From NCBI RefSeq assembly GCF_002979555.1, contig NZ_PCOZ01000005.1, forward strand, positions 1-64,000: a stretch of 64,000 bases of DNA, given 5' to 3'. Of the stretch, positions 16,353 to 23,345 are shown in pieces. Both the position numbers and the translations under genes were made by a program. Under the pieces are notes generated by a model. The model searched no databases. It saw nothing but the letters and a program-made list of their open reading frames with translations, and was not told the origin of the DNA. How positions within the stretch are numbered: the stretch's first letter is position 1; each line of letters begins with the position of its first letter. The stretch is from Pseudomonas sp. MYb60. Its GTDB lineage: Bacteria; Pseudomonadota; Gammaproteobacteria; Pseudomonadales; Pseudomonadaceae.

Positions 16353-18058
16353 AGAGCCTGCGTACGTTCTACCGCCTGGCCGCGCCGTTCTGGCGCACCG
16401 GCTCGCAGTGGCTCGGTTGGCTGATGCTGGGCAGCATCATCGGCATGGGTTTGCTGATCGTGCAGATCAACGTGTTGATCAACGCCTGGAGCAAGAGCTT
16501 CTACGACACCCTCGGTGAGTTCGACACCCAGGCCCTGTACGCGCTGATGGGCCGCTATGTGCTGTACCTCGGCGCCTACGTGCTGATCGTGGTCGCGCTG
16601 GACTGGGTGCGCAAAGCCCTGGTGCTGCGCTGGCGCCAGTCCATGACCGAGCGGTTCACCACCGCGTGGCTGGCAGACCAGGCGTTCTATCGCCTGGGCC
16701 TGAACGGCGAACCGGACAACCCCGACCAGCGCATTGCCGAAGACGTGGACATCGTCACCGACCTGAGCGTCGAGCTGGTGGCGTCGTTCATCATCAACAT
16801 GGCCCAGGTGGGCGCGTTCATGAGCATCCTGTGGCAACTGTCCGGGGTGCAGACCTTCAGCCTCGGCGGCTACAGCCTGACGGTGTCGGGTTACCTGGTG
16901 TGGATCGTGGTGTTCTATACGCTGGCTGGCACCCTGATCACCCATTGGGTCGGTCGCCCCTTGCACCGGTTGAACGTGGATCGACAGCACTACGAGGCCG
17001 ACTTTCGCGCCAGCCTGATGCGCAAGCGCGAGCATGCCGAACAGATCGCCCTGTACCGCGGCGAAGCGGTGGAGCGCGAGCACTTGGCCGAGCGCTTCCA
17101 GGCGATTGCGCGCAATTGGCGGCAATTGATGGGCCGCGAGCGCAACCTGAGCCTGTTCGTCGTCAGCTACGAGCGCGTGAGCCTGATCATTCCAGTGTTC
17201 GCCGCCCTGCCCGCCTTCCTGGCCAAGACCATCACCCTGGGCGGCCTGATGCAGATCCGCAGCGCATTCGGTGCGGTGCAGGCCTCGTTGAGCTGGTTCA
17301 TCAAGTTGTACCCGAAGCTGATGCGCTGGAGTTCGGCGGTGGAACGACTGGGGCAGTTCGAGCAAGCCATCGCCGCCAGCCGTTGCCAGGCCAAGGCGCC
17401 GGTAATCGGCGATTGCCTGTGCATCCAGGGCCTGGACGTCCTGCGCCCGGACGCCGGCGTGTTGCTGGGGGATGTGTCGGTACGGGTCGCCCAGGGCGAA
17501 TGGCTGCTGATCGCCGGGCGCAGCGGCATCGGCAAGTCGACCTTGCTGCGCACCTTGCAGGGCCTGTGGCCATACTGCCGGGGCGGCTGGCAATTGCCAC
17601 CGGGGCGCAGTTTATTGCTGCCGCAAAAGCCTTACCTGCCGAACCTGCCGTTGCGTAACCTGTTGGCGTACCCGGCGCTGGACGTGCCGAGCGCGGTGCG
17701 CTTGGCGGCGGTATTGCAGCAGGTGGGTTTGCCGGACCTGGCCCAGCGTCTGGACGAGCAGCGCGAATGGGCGCGGGAATTGTCCGGCGGTGAACAACAG
17801 CGCATCGGCCTGGCGCGGGCATTGTTGTATGCGCCGGATACCTTGTACCTGGATGAGGCGACCAACCAGTTGGATGAGGCCAGCGCCCAGGCGTTGCTGG
17901 TGTTGTTGCGCGCAGAGTTGCCGAACTGCACGGTGATCGGCATCAGCCATCAGGCGAGCCTGGCAACGCTGTTTGACCGTACTTGGTCTCCCGCACCACA
18001 CAGTCCGAAGGTGACCGCGTTCGAGCGAACGGTTACAGCACACTCCCCATCGCTTTGA
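16349..18058 (+). CDS. SbmA/BacA-YddA-like ABC transporter, fused permease-ATPase
   Basis: 569 residues from a GTG that overlaps the protease stop (GTGA). The N-terminal ABC_membrane_2 region (~1-330) has six hydrophobic segments and the family's RQHYEADFRASLMRKREHAEQIALYRGE block. The ATPase domain has Walker A GRSGIGKST (~390-398), signature LSGGEQQR (~476), Walker B TLYLDEAT and switch His in ISHQ. Relatives are the peptide transporters SbmA/BacA (without ATPase), mycobacterial Rv1819c, and E. coli YddA, which sits with the YddB receptor and PqqL protease. The likely role here is inner-membrane movement of the peptides or iron-bearing product released by the protease. The 3' end overlaps the convergent transpeptidase gene by 26 bp. 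Confidence 0.88.
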   Translation: MKSLRTFYRLAAPFWRTGSQWLGWLMLGSIIGMGLLIVQINVLINAWSKSFYDTLGEFDTQALYALMGRYVLYLGAYVLIVVALDWVRKALVLRWRQSMTERFTTAWLADQAFYRLGLNGEPDNPDQRIAEDVDIVTDLSVELVASFIINMAQVGAFMSILWQLSGVQTFSLGGYSLTVSGYLVWIVVFYTLAGTLITHWVGRPLHRLNVDRQHYEADFRASLMRKREHAEQIALYRGEAVEREHLAERFQAIARNWRQLMGRERNLSLFVVSYERVSLIIPVFAALPAFLAKTITLGGLMQIRSAFGAVQASLSWFIKLYPKLMRWSSAVERLGQFEQAIAASRCQAKAPVIGDCLCIQGLDVLRPDAGVLLGDVSVRVAQGEWLLIAGRSGIGKSTLLRTLQGLWPYCRGGWQLPPGRSLLLPQKPYLPNLPLRNLLAYPALDVPSAVRLAAVLQQVGLPDLAQRLDEQREWARELSGGEQQRIGLARALLYAPDTLYLDEATNQLDEASAQALLVLLRAELPNCTVIGISHQASLATLFDRTWSPAPHSPKVTAFERTVTAHSPSL

Positions 18059-19628
18059 TGAGCACCAGGTCACGCGCATAAATGTCCGGCGCATACACCA
18101 ACCCACCCTGGCGGTCGACCTCGACCGTCCAGTAGCCCAGCAGCACCGGCACCGGCGTGGCAAGCCTGAATTCATGGGTCACGCCGGTGGCCAGCAGCTC
18201 ATCGGTACGCGCCCGCTCGGCCGGGCTCACCAGCATGTCGCGCAGCAACAGCGGTTGCTCGACCCTCACACACCCCGAACTGAAGGCCCGTGGCCCCTTG
18301 GTAAACAGTGGCTGGCTGGGGGTGTCGTGCAGGTACACCGAGTACGGGTTGGGAAAGCGCATCACGATCTTGCCCAACGGATTGCGCGGGCCGGCCTCCT
18401 GGCGCAGCAGGATATTGCCGGGGCGCGCCCAGTCGACTTGTTCGGGGGTCAGTGGGTGGCCTTCGGCGTCCAGCACTTGCAGGTTCTGCTGGCGCAGGTA
18501 TTCGGGGTTCAGACGGATGGCCGGGAGTTTGTCCTCGCGCATGATGGTGGGCGGGATGGTCCATGTCGGGTTGAGCGTCAGGCGGGTGATGCGCGACTTG
18601 AGCAACGGCGTCTGGCGTTCGGCGCGCCCCACCTGCAGGCGGGTCTGCCACACCGGAATACCGCTCTGGTACACGCTCAGTTGCGCGGCGGCGACGTTGA
18701 CCAGCACCCCCTCCGGTTCCAGGTCCTGGGCCAGCCAGCGGAAGCGTTCGAGGTTGATGCGCAGTTGCTCGCGGCGCACCAGCGGGCTGATGTTCAATTC
18801 GGCCACGGTGCCGGCGCCGATCACGCCGTCGGCCTGCAACGAGTGGCTGAGCTGGAACGCCTTGACCGCCTTGACCAACTCATCGCGGTATTGCTTGCCG
18901 CTCGGCGCCTGGGCCAGGTAACCGCCACTCACCAGCCGGCGGCCCAGTTCGGGGACGCGCGGGTCGTCCATGCCTGGACGCAGCAGCGGGCCGCTGGCGA
19001 CCGGGTCCCAATGCGGCAACGGCTGCTGGCGCACACTGGCGTAGGCATTGCGCAGGCTGCGATAGAGATCGGCGCTGGGGCGGGCCTGGTCGAACCCCTG
19101 GGCCATGTCCTGCAGGCCGGCGGCAGCGAAGGCCAGCACGTCGGTGTCGGGGTCGCGGGTGGGTGGCTGGGAATGCCACAACGGTTCGAAGCGCGACTGC
19201 TGCAAACGCCCGTAATGCAGATCCTGCAGGGCCTGGAGGTACTGGCGGCTGCTGCTGATATCGCTGCACAGCACGTTGGCCGTGGCGTCTGGCGCAGGCA
19301 GGCTATAGTGGGAAGGGTCCAGGCCATCATCGGCGAGCATCGCCAACTGTGCGTGCAGGGCTTGCCGGCGTTCATCGGTCGACCACAACGGCACATCGCC
19401 CTGCTGTTGGTAGAAGGCTTGCAGGCGTGATTGCGTGGCCGCGTCGATCTGCCGCGCAAGCGCGGGACAGACGCTGGGGAGCTGCGACAGCGCCTGTTGC
19501 ACCGGCGCGGTGTTCACCAGAATCGGCGGTGCAACGGGCAACGGCGCATCCGACGGCGTGTCGGCTGTCGCGACCAATGGTGCAACGAGCAGGCAAATGC
19601 TCAAGTAACATGCGTGTTTTTTGAACAA
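18033..19628 (-). CDS. L,D-transpeptidase, YcbB/LdtD type
   Basis: 531 residues from a TTG start with GGAG 8 nt upstream. Signal peptide (CYLSICLLVAPLVATAD), an N-terminal scaffold region, a peptidoglycan-binding PG_binding_1 repeat (VPELGRRLVSGGYLAQ and AVKAFQLSHSLQADGVIGAGTVAELN), then the YkuD catalytic domain with the IPPTIMREDKLPAI approach and the active-site block HDTPSQPLFTKGPRAFSSGCVRV (catalytic Cys in SSGCVR). This is the architecture of E. coli LdtD (615 residues), which makes 3-3 crosslinks in peptidoglycan. It is divergent from a second, shorter transpeptidase-like gene with only 39 bp between starts. Confidence 0.9.
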   Translation of the reverse strand: MFKKHACYLSICLLVAPLVATADTPSDAPLPVAPPILVNTAPVQQALSQLPSVCPALARQIDAATQSRLQAFYQQQGDVPLWSTDERRQALHAQLAMLADDGLDPSHYSLPAPDATANVLCSDISSSRQYLQALQDLHYGRLQQSRFEPLWHSQPPTRDPDTDVLAFAAAGLQDMAQGFDQARPSADLYRSLRNAYASVRQQPLPHWDPVASGPLLRPGMDDPRVPELGRRLVSGGYLAQAPSGKQYRDELVKAVKAFQLSHSLQADGVIGAGTVAELNISPLVRREQLRINLERFRWLAQDLEPEGVLVNVAAAQLSVYQSGIPVWQTRLQVGRAERQTPLLKSRITRLTLNPTWTIPPTIMREDKLPAIRLNPEYLRQQNLQVLDAEGHPLTPEQVDWARPGNILLRQEAGPRNPLGKIVMRFPNPYSVYLHDTPSQPLFTKGPRAFSSGCVRVEQPLLLRDMLVSPAERARTDELLATGVTHEFRLATPVPVLLGYWTVEVDRQGGLVYAPDIYARDLVLIKAMGSVL

Positions 19629-19667
19629 TGGCTTGGCTCCAATCCACAGCGGGGGGATGTACTGTAG

Positions 19668-20381
19668 ATGCTGACTTTTTTGCGCCGGCCCGGTTTCATC
19701 ACTGTGAGCCTGGCTGCGTTCGGCAATTTCGCCTTCGCTGCCAATGGCAACCCACCTACCTTGTATAGCAGCCTGGCGCGCTCGGCTCCAGAACTCAATC
19801 CCACTGTCCTCAAAAGCGCCCTGAGTGCGATGCAGTGCGCCGTCAGCAATGGCGAGGAACGCTCAGAACGCCTGGCCGTGATCGACTATTCACAGCCTTC
19901 GACCGCCCGTCGGCTGTGGATCTTCGATTTGCGCAAGAAGACCCTGGTGCTGCGTGACCTGGTGGCCCATGGCGCCAAGTCCGGGGAAAACTTCGCCACC
20001 CAGTTCTCCAACCGTGAAGGCAGCCATCAGTCCAGCCTGGGCCTGTTCCGCACCCAGGAAAGCTATCTGGGCACCCACGGTTACTCCTTGCGCATGGACG
20101 GCCTCGAGCCGGGCTTCAACGACCAGGCCCGAGACCGCGCCATCGTGATTCACGCCGCCGACTACGTCAGCCCCCTGTGGAGCAAGCGCGAAGGCCGCAT
20201 CGGCCGCAGCCAGGGTTGCCCGGCCGTGCGCCCGCAAGTCGCGCGCCAGGTGGTGGACAAGCTCAAGGATGGGCAATTCATGTTCTCGTGGTACCCCGAC
20301 CAGCGCTGGCTGAAGTCCTCGACCTATCTCAATTGCAAACCCCAACAGGTGGCGAGTAGTCGTACAATCCGTGGCGGATAG
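19668..20381 (+). CDS. Murein L,D-transpeptidase catalytic-domain protein
   Basis: 237 residues. N-terminal signal peptide (VSLAAFGNFAFAANG). The core has the YkuD_2-type pattern: LWIFDLRKKTLVLRDLVAHG, SSLGLFRTQESYLGTHGYSLRMDGLEPGFND, IVIHAADYVS and the active-site SQGCPAV with its Cys and upstream His. This family is described as murein L,D-transpeptidase catalytic domain proteins and lacks the peptidoglycan-binding repeat of the neighbouring LdtD-like enzyme. ATG preceded by GGGGGGA at 11 nt. The creatininase-like gene follows by 30 bp. Confidence 0.85.
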   Translation: MLTFLRRPGFITVSLAAFGNFAFAANGNPPTLYSSLARSAPELNPTVLKSALSAMQCAVSNGEERSERLAVIDYSQPSTARRLWIFDLRKKTLVLRDLVAHGAKSGENFATQFSNREGSHQSSLGLFRTQESYLGTHGYSLRMDGLEPGFNDQARDRAIVIHAADYVSPLWSKREGRIGRSQGCPAVRPQVARQVVDKLKDGQFMFSWYPDQRWLKSSTYLNCKPQQVASSRTIRGG

Positions 20382-20411
20382 CCTGTCCCCACAGATAAAA
20401 GAGAGCGTCGC

Positions 20412-21158
20412 ATGCTTCTACACACCTCCACCTGGATCGAGATCGGGCAGTTTCTGCAACGCAGCCGCACCGTGGTGATTCCCATCGGCTCCAATGAACA
20501 GCACGGCCCCACCGGCCTGCTCGGCACCGACTGGATGTGCCCGGAAATCATCGCCCATGAGGCGCAGAAGAACGCCGACATCCTGATCGGCCCCACGTTC
20601 AATATCGGCATGGCCCAGCACCACCTGGGCTTCCCCGGCACCATTTCCCTGCGCCCGTCTACCTTCATCGCCGCGATTGGCGACTGGGTGCGCTCGCTGG
20701 CCGGGCATGGTTTCGACAAGATCCTGTTTCTCAACGGCCACGGCGGCAACATCGCCACCATTGAGGCGGCGTTTTCCGAGCTGTACGCCGAAGCCAGCTT
20801 CGCCCGCCGCCCCGCCGGGTTCGCGTTGAAACTGGTGAACTGGTGGGACCTGGAAGGCGTCACCGACCTGGCTCACCAGCAATTCCCCGTGGGCCATGGC
20901 AGCCATGCCACGCCGTCGGAAATTGCGGTAACCCAGTGGGCCTATCCGGACTCGATCAAGACCGCCGACTATTCCCCCCAGATTGCCAACACCGGGCCGA
21001 TCCGCGAAGCGCTGGACTTCCGCGCGCGTTTCCCGGATGGCCGCATGGGCTCGGACCCGGCGTTGGCGACGGCGCAGAAAGGTGGGGCGCTGGTGAAGCT
21101 TGCGGCGCAGGGCCTGATCAAGACGGTCGATGCCTTCAGCAACGAAACCAAACCCTGA
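20412..21158 (+). CDS. Creatininase-family amidohydrolase
   Basis: 248 residues with the creatininase fold metal motifs: IPIGSNEQHGPTGLLGTDW (Glu and His ligands, Asp), NGHGGN and HATPSEIA near the position of the last Glu ligand. Family members include creatininase, the FAPy deformylase-like ArfB and the mycofactocin peptidase MftE; the exact amide substrate cannot be told. GAGAG precedes the ATG. No creatine or mycofactocin genes are nearby, so those specific roles are not supported. Confidence 0.85.
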   Translation: MLLHTSTWIEIGQFLQRSRTVVIPIGSNEQHGPTGLLGTDWMCPEIIAHEAQKNADILIGPTFNIGMAQHHLGFPGTISLRPSTFIAAIGDWVRSLAGHGFDKILFLNGHGGNIATIEAAFSELYAEASFARRPAGFALKLVNWWDLEGVTDLAHQQFPVGHGSHATPSEIAVTQWAYPDSIKTADYSPQIANTGPIREALDFRARFPDGRMGSDPALATAQKGGALVKLAAQGLIKTVDAFSNETKP

Positions 21159-21182
21159 GCGACCCTCAGTGCATTGCAGGGA

Positions 21183-21524
21183 TTACTTGCAGGTTTTGGC
21201 GGCAAGTTCCAGGTGCGACGGGGTGATGGTCGAGGCCAGCGGCTTGCGCTCGTACAGAAACACCTTGCCGCCATCCTGGGACTTGTAGGCTTCCAGCACG
21301 TCATCGGCGGCGATCTTGCTGGCCAGCACCAACCGCGCGTGACGGGAGTTCTGCGTCACGGTCGAGGCTATGCCGTGTTTTTCCAACAGCGGCACCACGC
21401 ACTGGATGTAGTCTTCAGGCGCCTTCTTGGTCTGCAGGGTCAGGGTCGGGGCATTGGGGGCAGAGACGCAGCCGGCGAGGAACACAGAGGCTAAGGCCAG
21501 GGCCGGTAGACAAAAAGAACGCAT
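21183..21524 (-). CDS. Small putative lipoprotein
   Basis: 113 residues from an ATG with CAGGA upstream; an earlier in-frame start reads through the spacer to the upstream gene and lacks a leader. A lipobox LAGC (Cys18) ends the signal peptide (LPALALASVFLAGCVSA). The remainder is a mixed alpha/beta sequence (DYIQCVVPLLEKHGIAS, HARLVLASKIAADDVLEAYK) with two more Cys residues near 41 and the C-terminus. Not recognised as a named family. It follows, 34 bp downstream, another exported protein gene on the same strand. Confidence 0.75.
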   Translation of the reverse strand: MRSFCLPALALASVFLAGCVSAPNAPTLTLQTKKAPEDYIQCVVPLLEKHGIASTVTQNSRHARLVLASKIAADDVLEAYKSQDGGKVFLYERKPLASTITPSHLELAAKTCK

Positions 21525-21558
21525 GAAAAAATCCTGAAGAAAAAGATAAAAGTTCACA

Positions 21559-22203
21559 TCAACCCGCACGGACCAACGCCTTGAGCGACACATCGAACTG
21601 CTTCAAGGCGTCGAGTTGCACATCGCGCTGTTGTTCGATCTGCGCGGCGATTTCCGGTGCCGCCTTGTCGCGGACCCACACCGATGGCACCTGCTTGTGC
21701 ACCGAGCCTTCGGCCCTGGCGATGTATTGCAGGTTCGCGTCGTAGAACCGCGCGATGAAGCGTGCCTCGACCACGTCATTACGCTGTGTCAGCAACTGGT
21801 TATGGGTGTCGAGCATGACCACCACGTCGGGGCGCGCCTGCACCAGCGCATCCAGGCTGTCGTAGACCGTCACCGACGAAAAGGTGCCTTGCAGCGAACT
21901 CATCAACCAATCAATGGCCAACTCCGGGTCGGAGCTGTTGACGAATGCCTGGCGGATACGTCCGTCGAGGGCATCCTTGGCGCCGTGCAGGGCCATGTCG
22001 TGGTAGCGTTCCAGATAGCTCAGATTGTCGCGAGTATTGTCGCTGAGCAACACGCCCACCGACTGCACAGTGTGCAGGGAGTCTACGCTAGCGCCGATTG
22101 GTAGCAAATGGCTATCACGCAAATCGCCAGCGACGGCCGCGTTGTTGACCACCACAGCGCCCAGCATCAACACCATTGAAACCAACTGAATAAACGTCCT
22201 CAT
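21559..22203 (-). CDS. Exported hypothetical protein
   Basis: 214 residues with a clear signal peptide (MRTFIQLVSMVLMLGAVVVNNAAVA). The mature part reads like a small alpha/beta domain: VGVLLSDNTRDN, a VYDSLDALVQARPDVVVMLDTHNQLL block, ARFIARFYDANLQYIARAEG and a charged helical C-terminus. The pattern of a VGVLL strand near the start and an ARFYD strand near the end is reminiscent of outer-membrane lipoprotein or CsgG-like folds, but there is no lipobox and I cannot assign a function. Probably co-transcribed with the lipoprotein gene downstream. Confidence 0.7.
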   Translation of the reverse strand: MRTFIQLVSMVLMLGAVVVNNAAVAGDLRDSHLLPIGASVDSLHTVQSVGVLLSDNTRDNLSYLERYHDMALHGAKDALDGRIRQAFVNSSDPELAIDWLMSSLQGTFSSVTVYDSLDALVQARPDVVVMLDTHNQLLTQRNDVVEARFIARFYDANLQYIARAEGSVHKQVPSVWVRDKAAPEIAAQIEQQRDVQLDALKQFDVSLKALVRAG

Positions 22204-22334
22204 CGCGCATTTCCTTGAGCAGTGTCTCGATGGGGCAATTTTGCGCTTATCCTGAAAAAACAGAACTTGCGTTACGTGATGGTGACTATTATCTGAACCG
22301 ATAGTGCTGACATAAAATCAATAAGGACCTCGCC

Positions 22335-22580
22335 ATGAAGCCCCACCAGAAAACCTTCGACCGCATCCGTGACGCGGTCCTGCCGGAGTTTCGCGAGCGC
22401 GTCGCCGATTACCTGGTCGATTATGAAAACGTGCTGCAGGATGACGCGGCGGACCCCGGCCAGGTCACGGCCAACGCTCAACAACTGCGCGGCTACCTGC
22501 GTGGCTTGAACACCACGCGGGTGCTGGGCATGGCCGATTGGGAGGACCTCGACCGCCGCGTCGCCCAGGAATGGCTCTGA
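22335..22580 (+). CDS. Conserved-looking small hypothetical protein
   Basis: 81 residues, cytoplasmic, mostly helical and acidic (VLPEFRERVADYLVDYENVLQDDAADPGQVTANAQQLRGYLRG). AAGGAC lies 10 nt before the ATG. No family recognised. It ends 4 bp before the stop of the convergent glutathione transferase gene. Confidence 0.65.
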   Translation: MKPHQKTFDRIRDAVLPEFRERVADYLVDYENVLQDDAADPGQVTANAQQLRGYLRGLNTTRVLGMADWEDLDRRVAQEWL

Positions 22581-22584
22581 TCCG

Positions 22585-23217
22585 TCAGAGCGCAGGCCGC
22601 TGCAAGTTGACCCACTCCTGCACCGACGGCCGCTGCCACTGGTGCTGCGCGTAAGCGACCAGCCTGGCAGGTACCTCGTCCCCGTTGAGGATCAGGCGGT
22701 TGAGCATCACGGCCAGGTCGAGGTCGGCAATCGACCACTCACCGAACAGGTTGGGACCGTTGTCGGTCAACAATGCCTGCGCGGCACCGATCAACCGGGC
22801 GGCAGCGGCCTGGCCTGCCGGAGAAAGTGGCGGCATGTGCTTTGCGTAGAACACCACCTGGGTCGAGCGCTCTTCGCGAATCGGCAGCAAATCGCTGCGC
22901 AACCATGCCTGCACCTGACGCGCCCGTGCCCGAGGCTCGAGCCCTGCGGGATACACCGGCGTCGCGGGATAGGCCTGCTCCAGGTACTCGGTAATCGCCG
23001 AGGACTCCGACAGGGCGAAATCACCGTCTACCAGGGTTGGCACGCGCTGGGTCAATGACAGTTGGGCAAAGTCCGGCGTGTGGTGCTGCGCGGCGTCCAG
23101 GTCCAGGGTGAGCAGTTCGAAATCCAGGCCCTTCTCCCGCAGGGTCACAAACACCGACATCGCGTAGGGGCTGGTGAACAGGGCATCGACATAAAGGCGC
23201 AACGAGGCGTGGGGCAT
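22585..23217 (-). CDS. Glutathione S-transferase, YfcF-like
   Basis: 210 residues. The thioredoxin-fold N-domain contains LYVDALFTSPYAMSVFVTLREKGLDFEL and the glutathione-binding RVPTLVDGDFALSESSAITEYLEQAYP (VPxL-x-SxAI signature); the helical C-domain has the N-capping-type GEWSIADLDLAVMLNRL. Length and the SPY active-site region match E. coli YfcF (214 aa), linked to peroxide defence. AAGGAG precedes the chosen ATG at 23217; the longer frame adds a non-conserved leader. Confidence 0.87.
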   Translation of the reverse strand: MPHASLRLYVDALFTSPYAMSVFVTLREKGLDFELLTLDLDAAQHHTPDFAQLSLTQRVPTLVDGDFALSESSAITEYLEQAYPATPVYPAGLEPRARARQVQAWLRSDLLPIREERSTQVVFYAKHMPPLSPAGQAAAARLIGAAQALLTDNGPNLFGEWSIADLDLAVMLNRLILNGDEVPARLVAYAQHQWQRPSVQEWVNLQRPAL

Positions 23218-23345
23218 GGCGGATCTCCTTGAGTGAATGCTCACGCTACGAGAACTGCGCGCAGAAAGACAATGCACGGTTTTCATGGGGGCATTCCTGG
23301 GTGGAATAGCCCCCGTCGCTGAATCCGTCCAGCGCCTGAAGGAAC

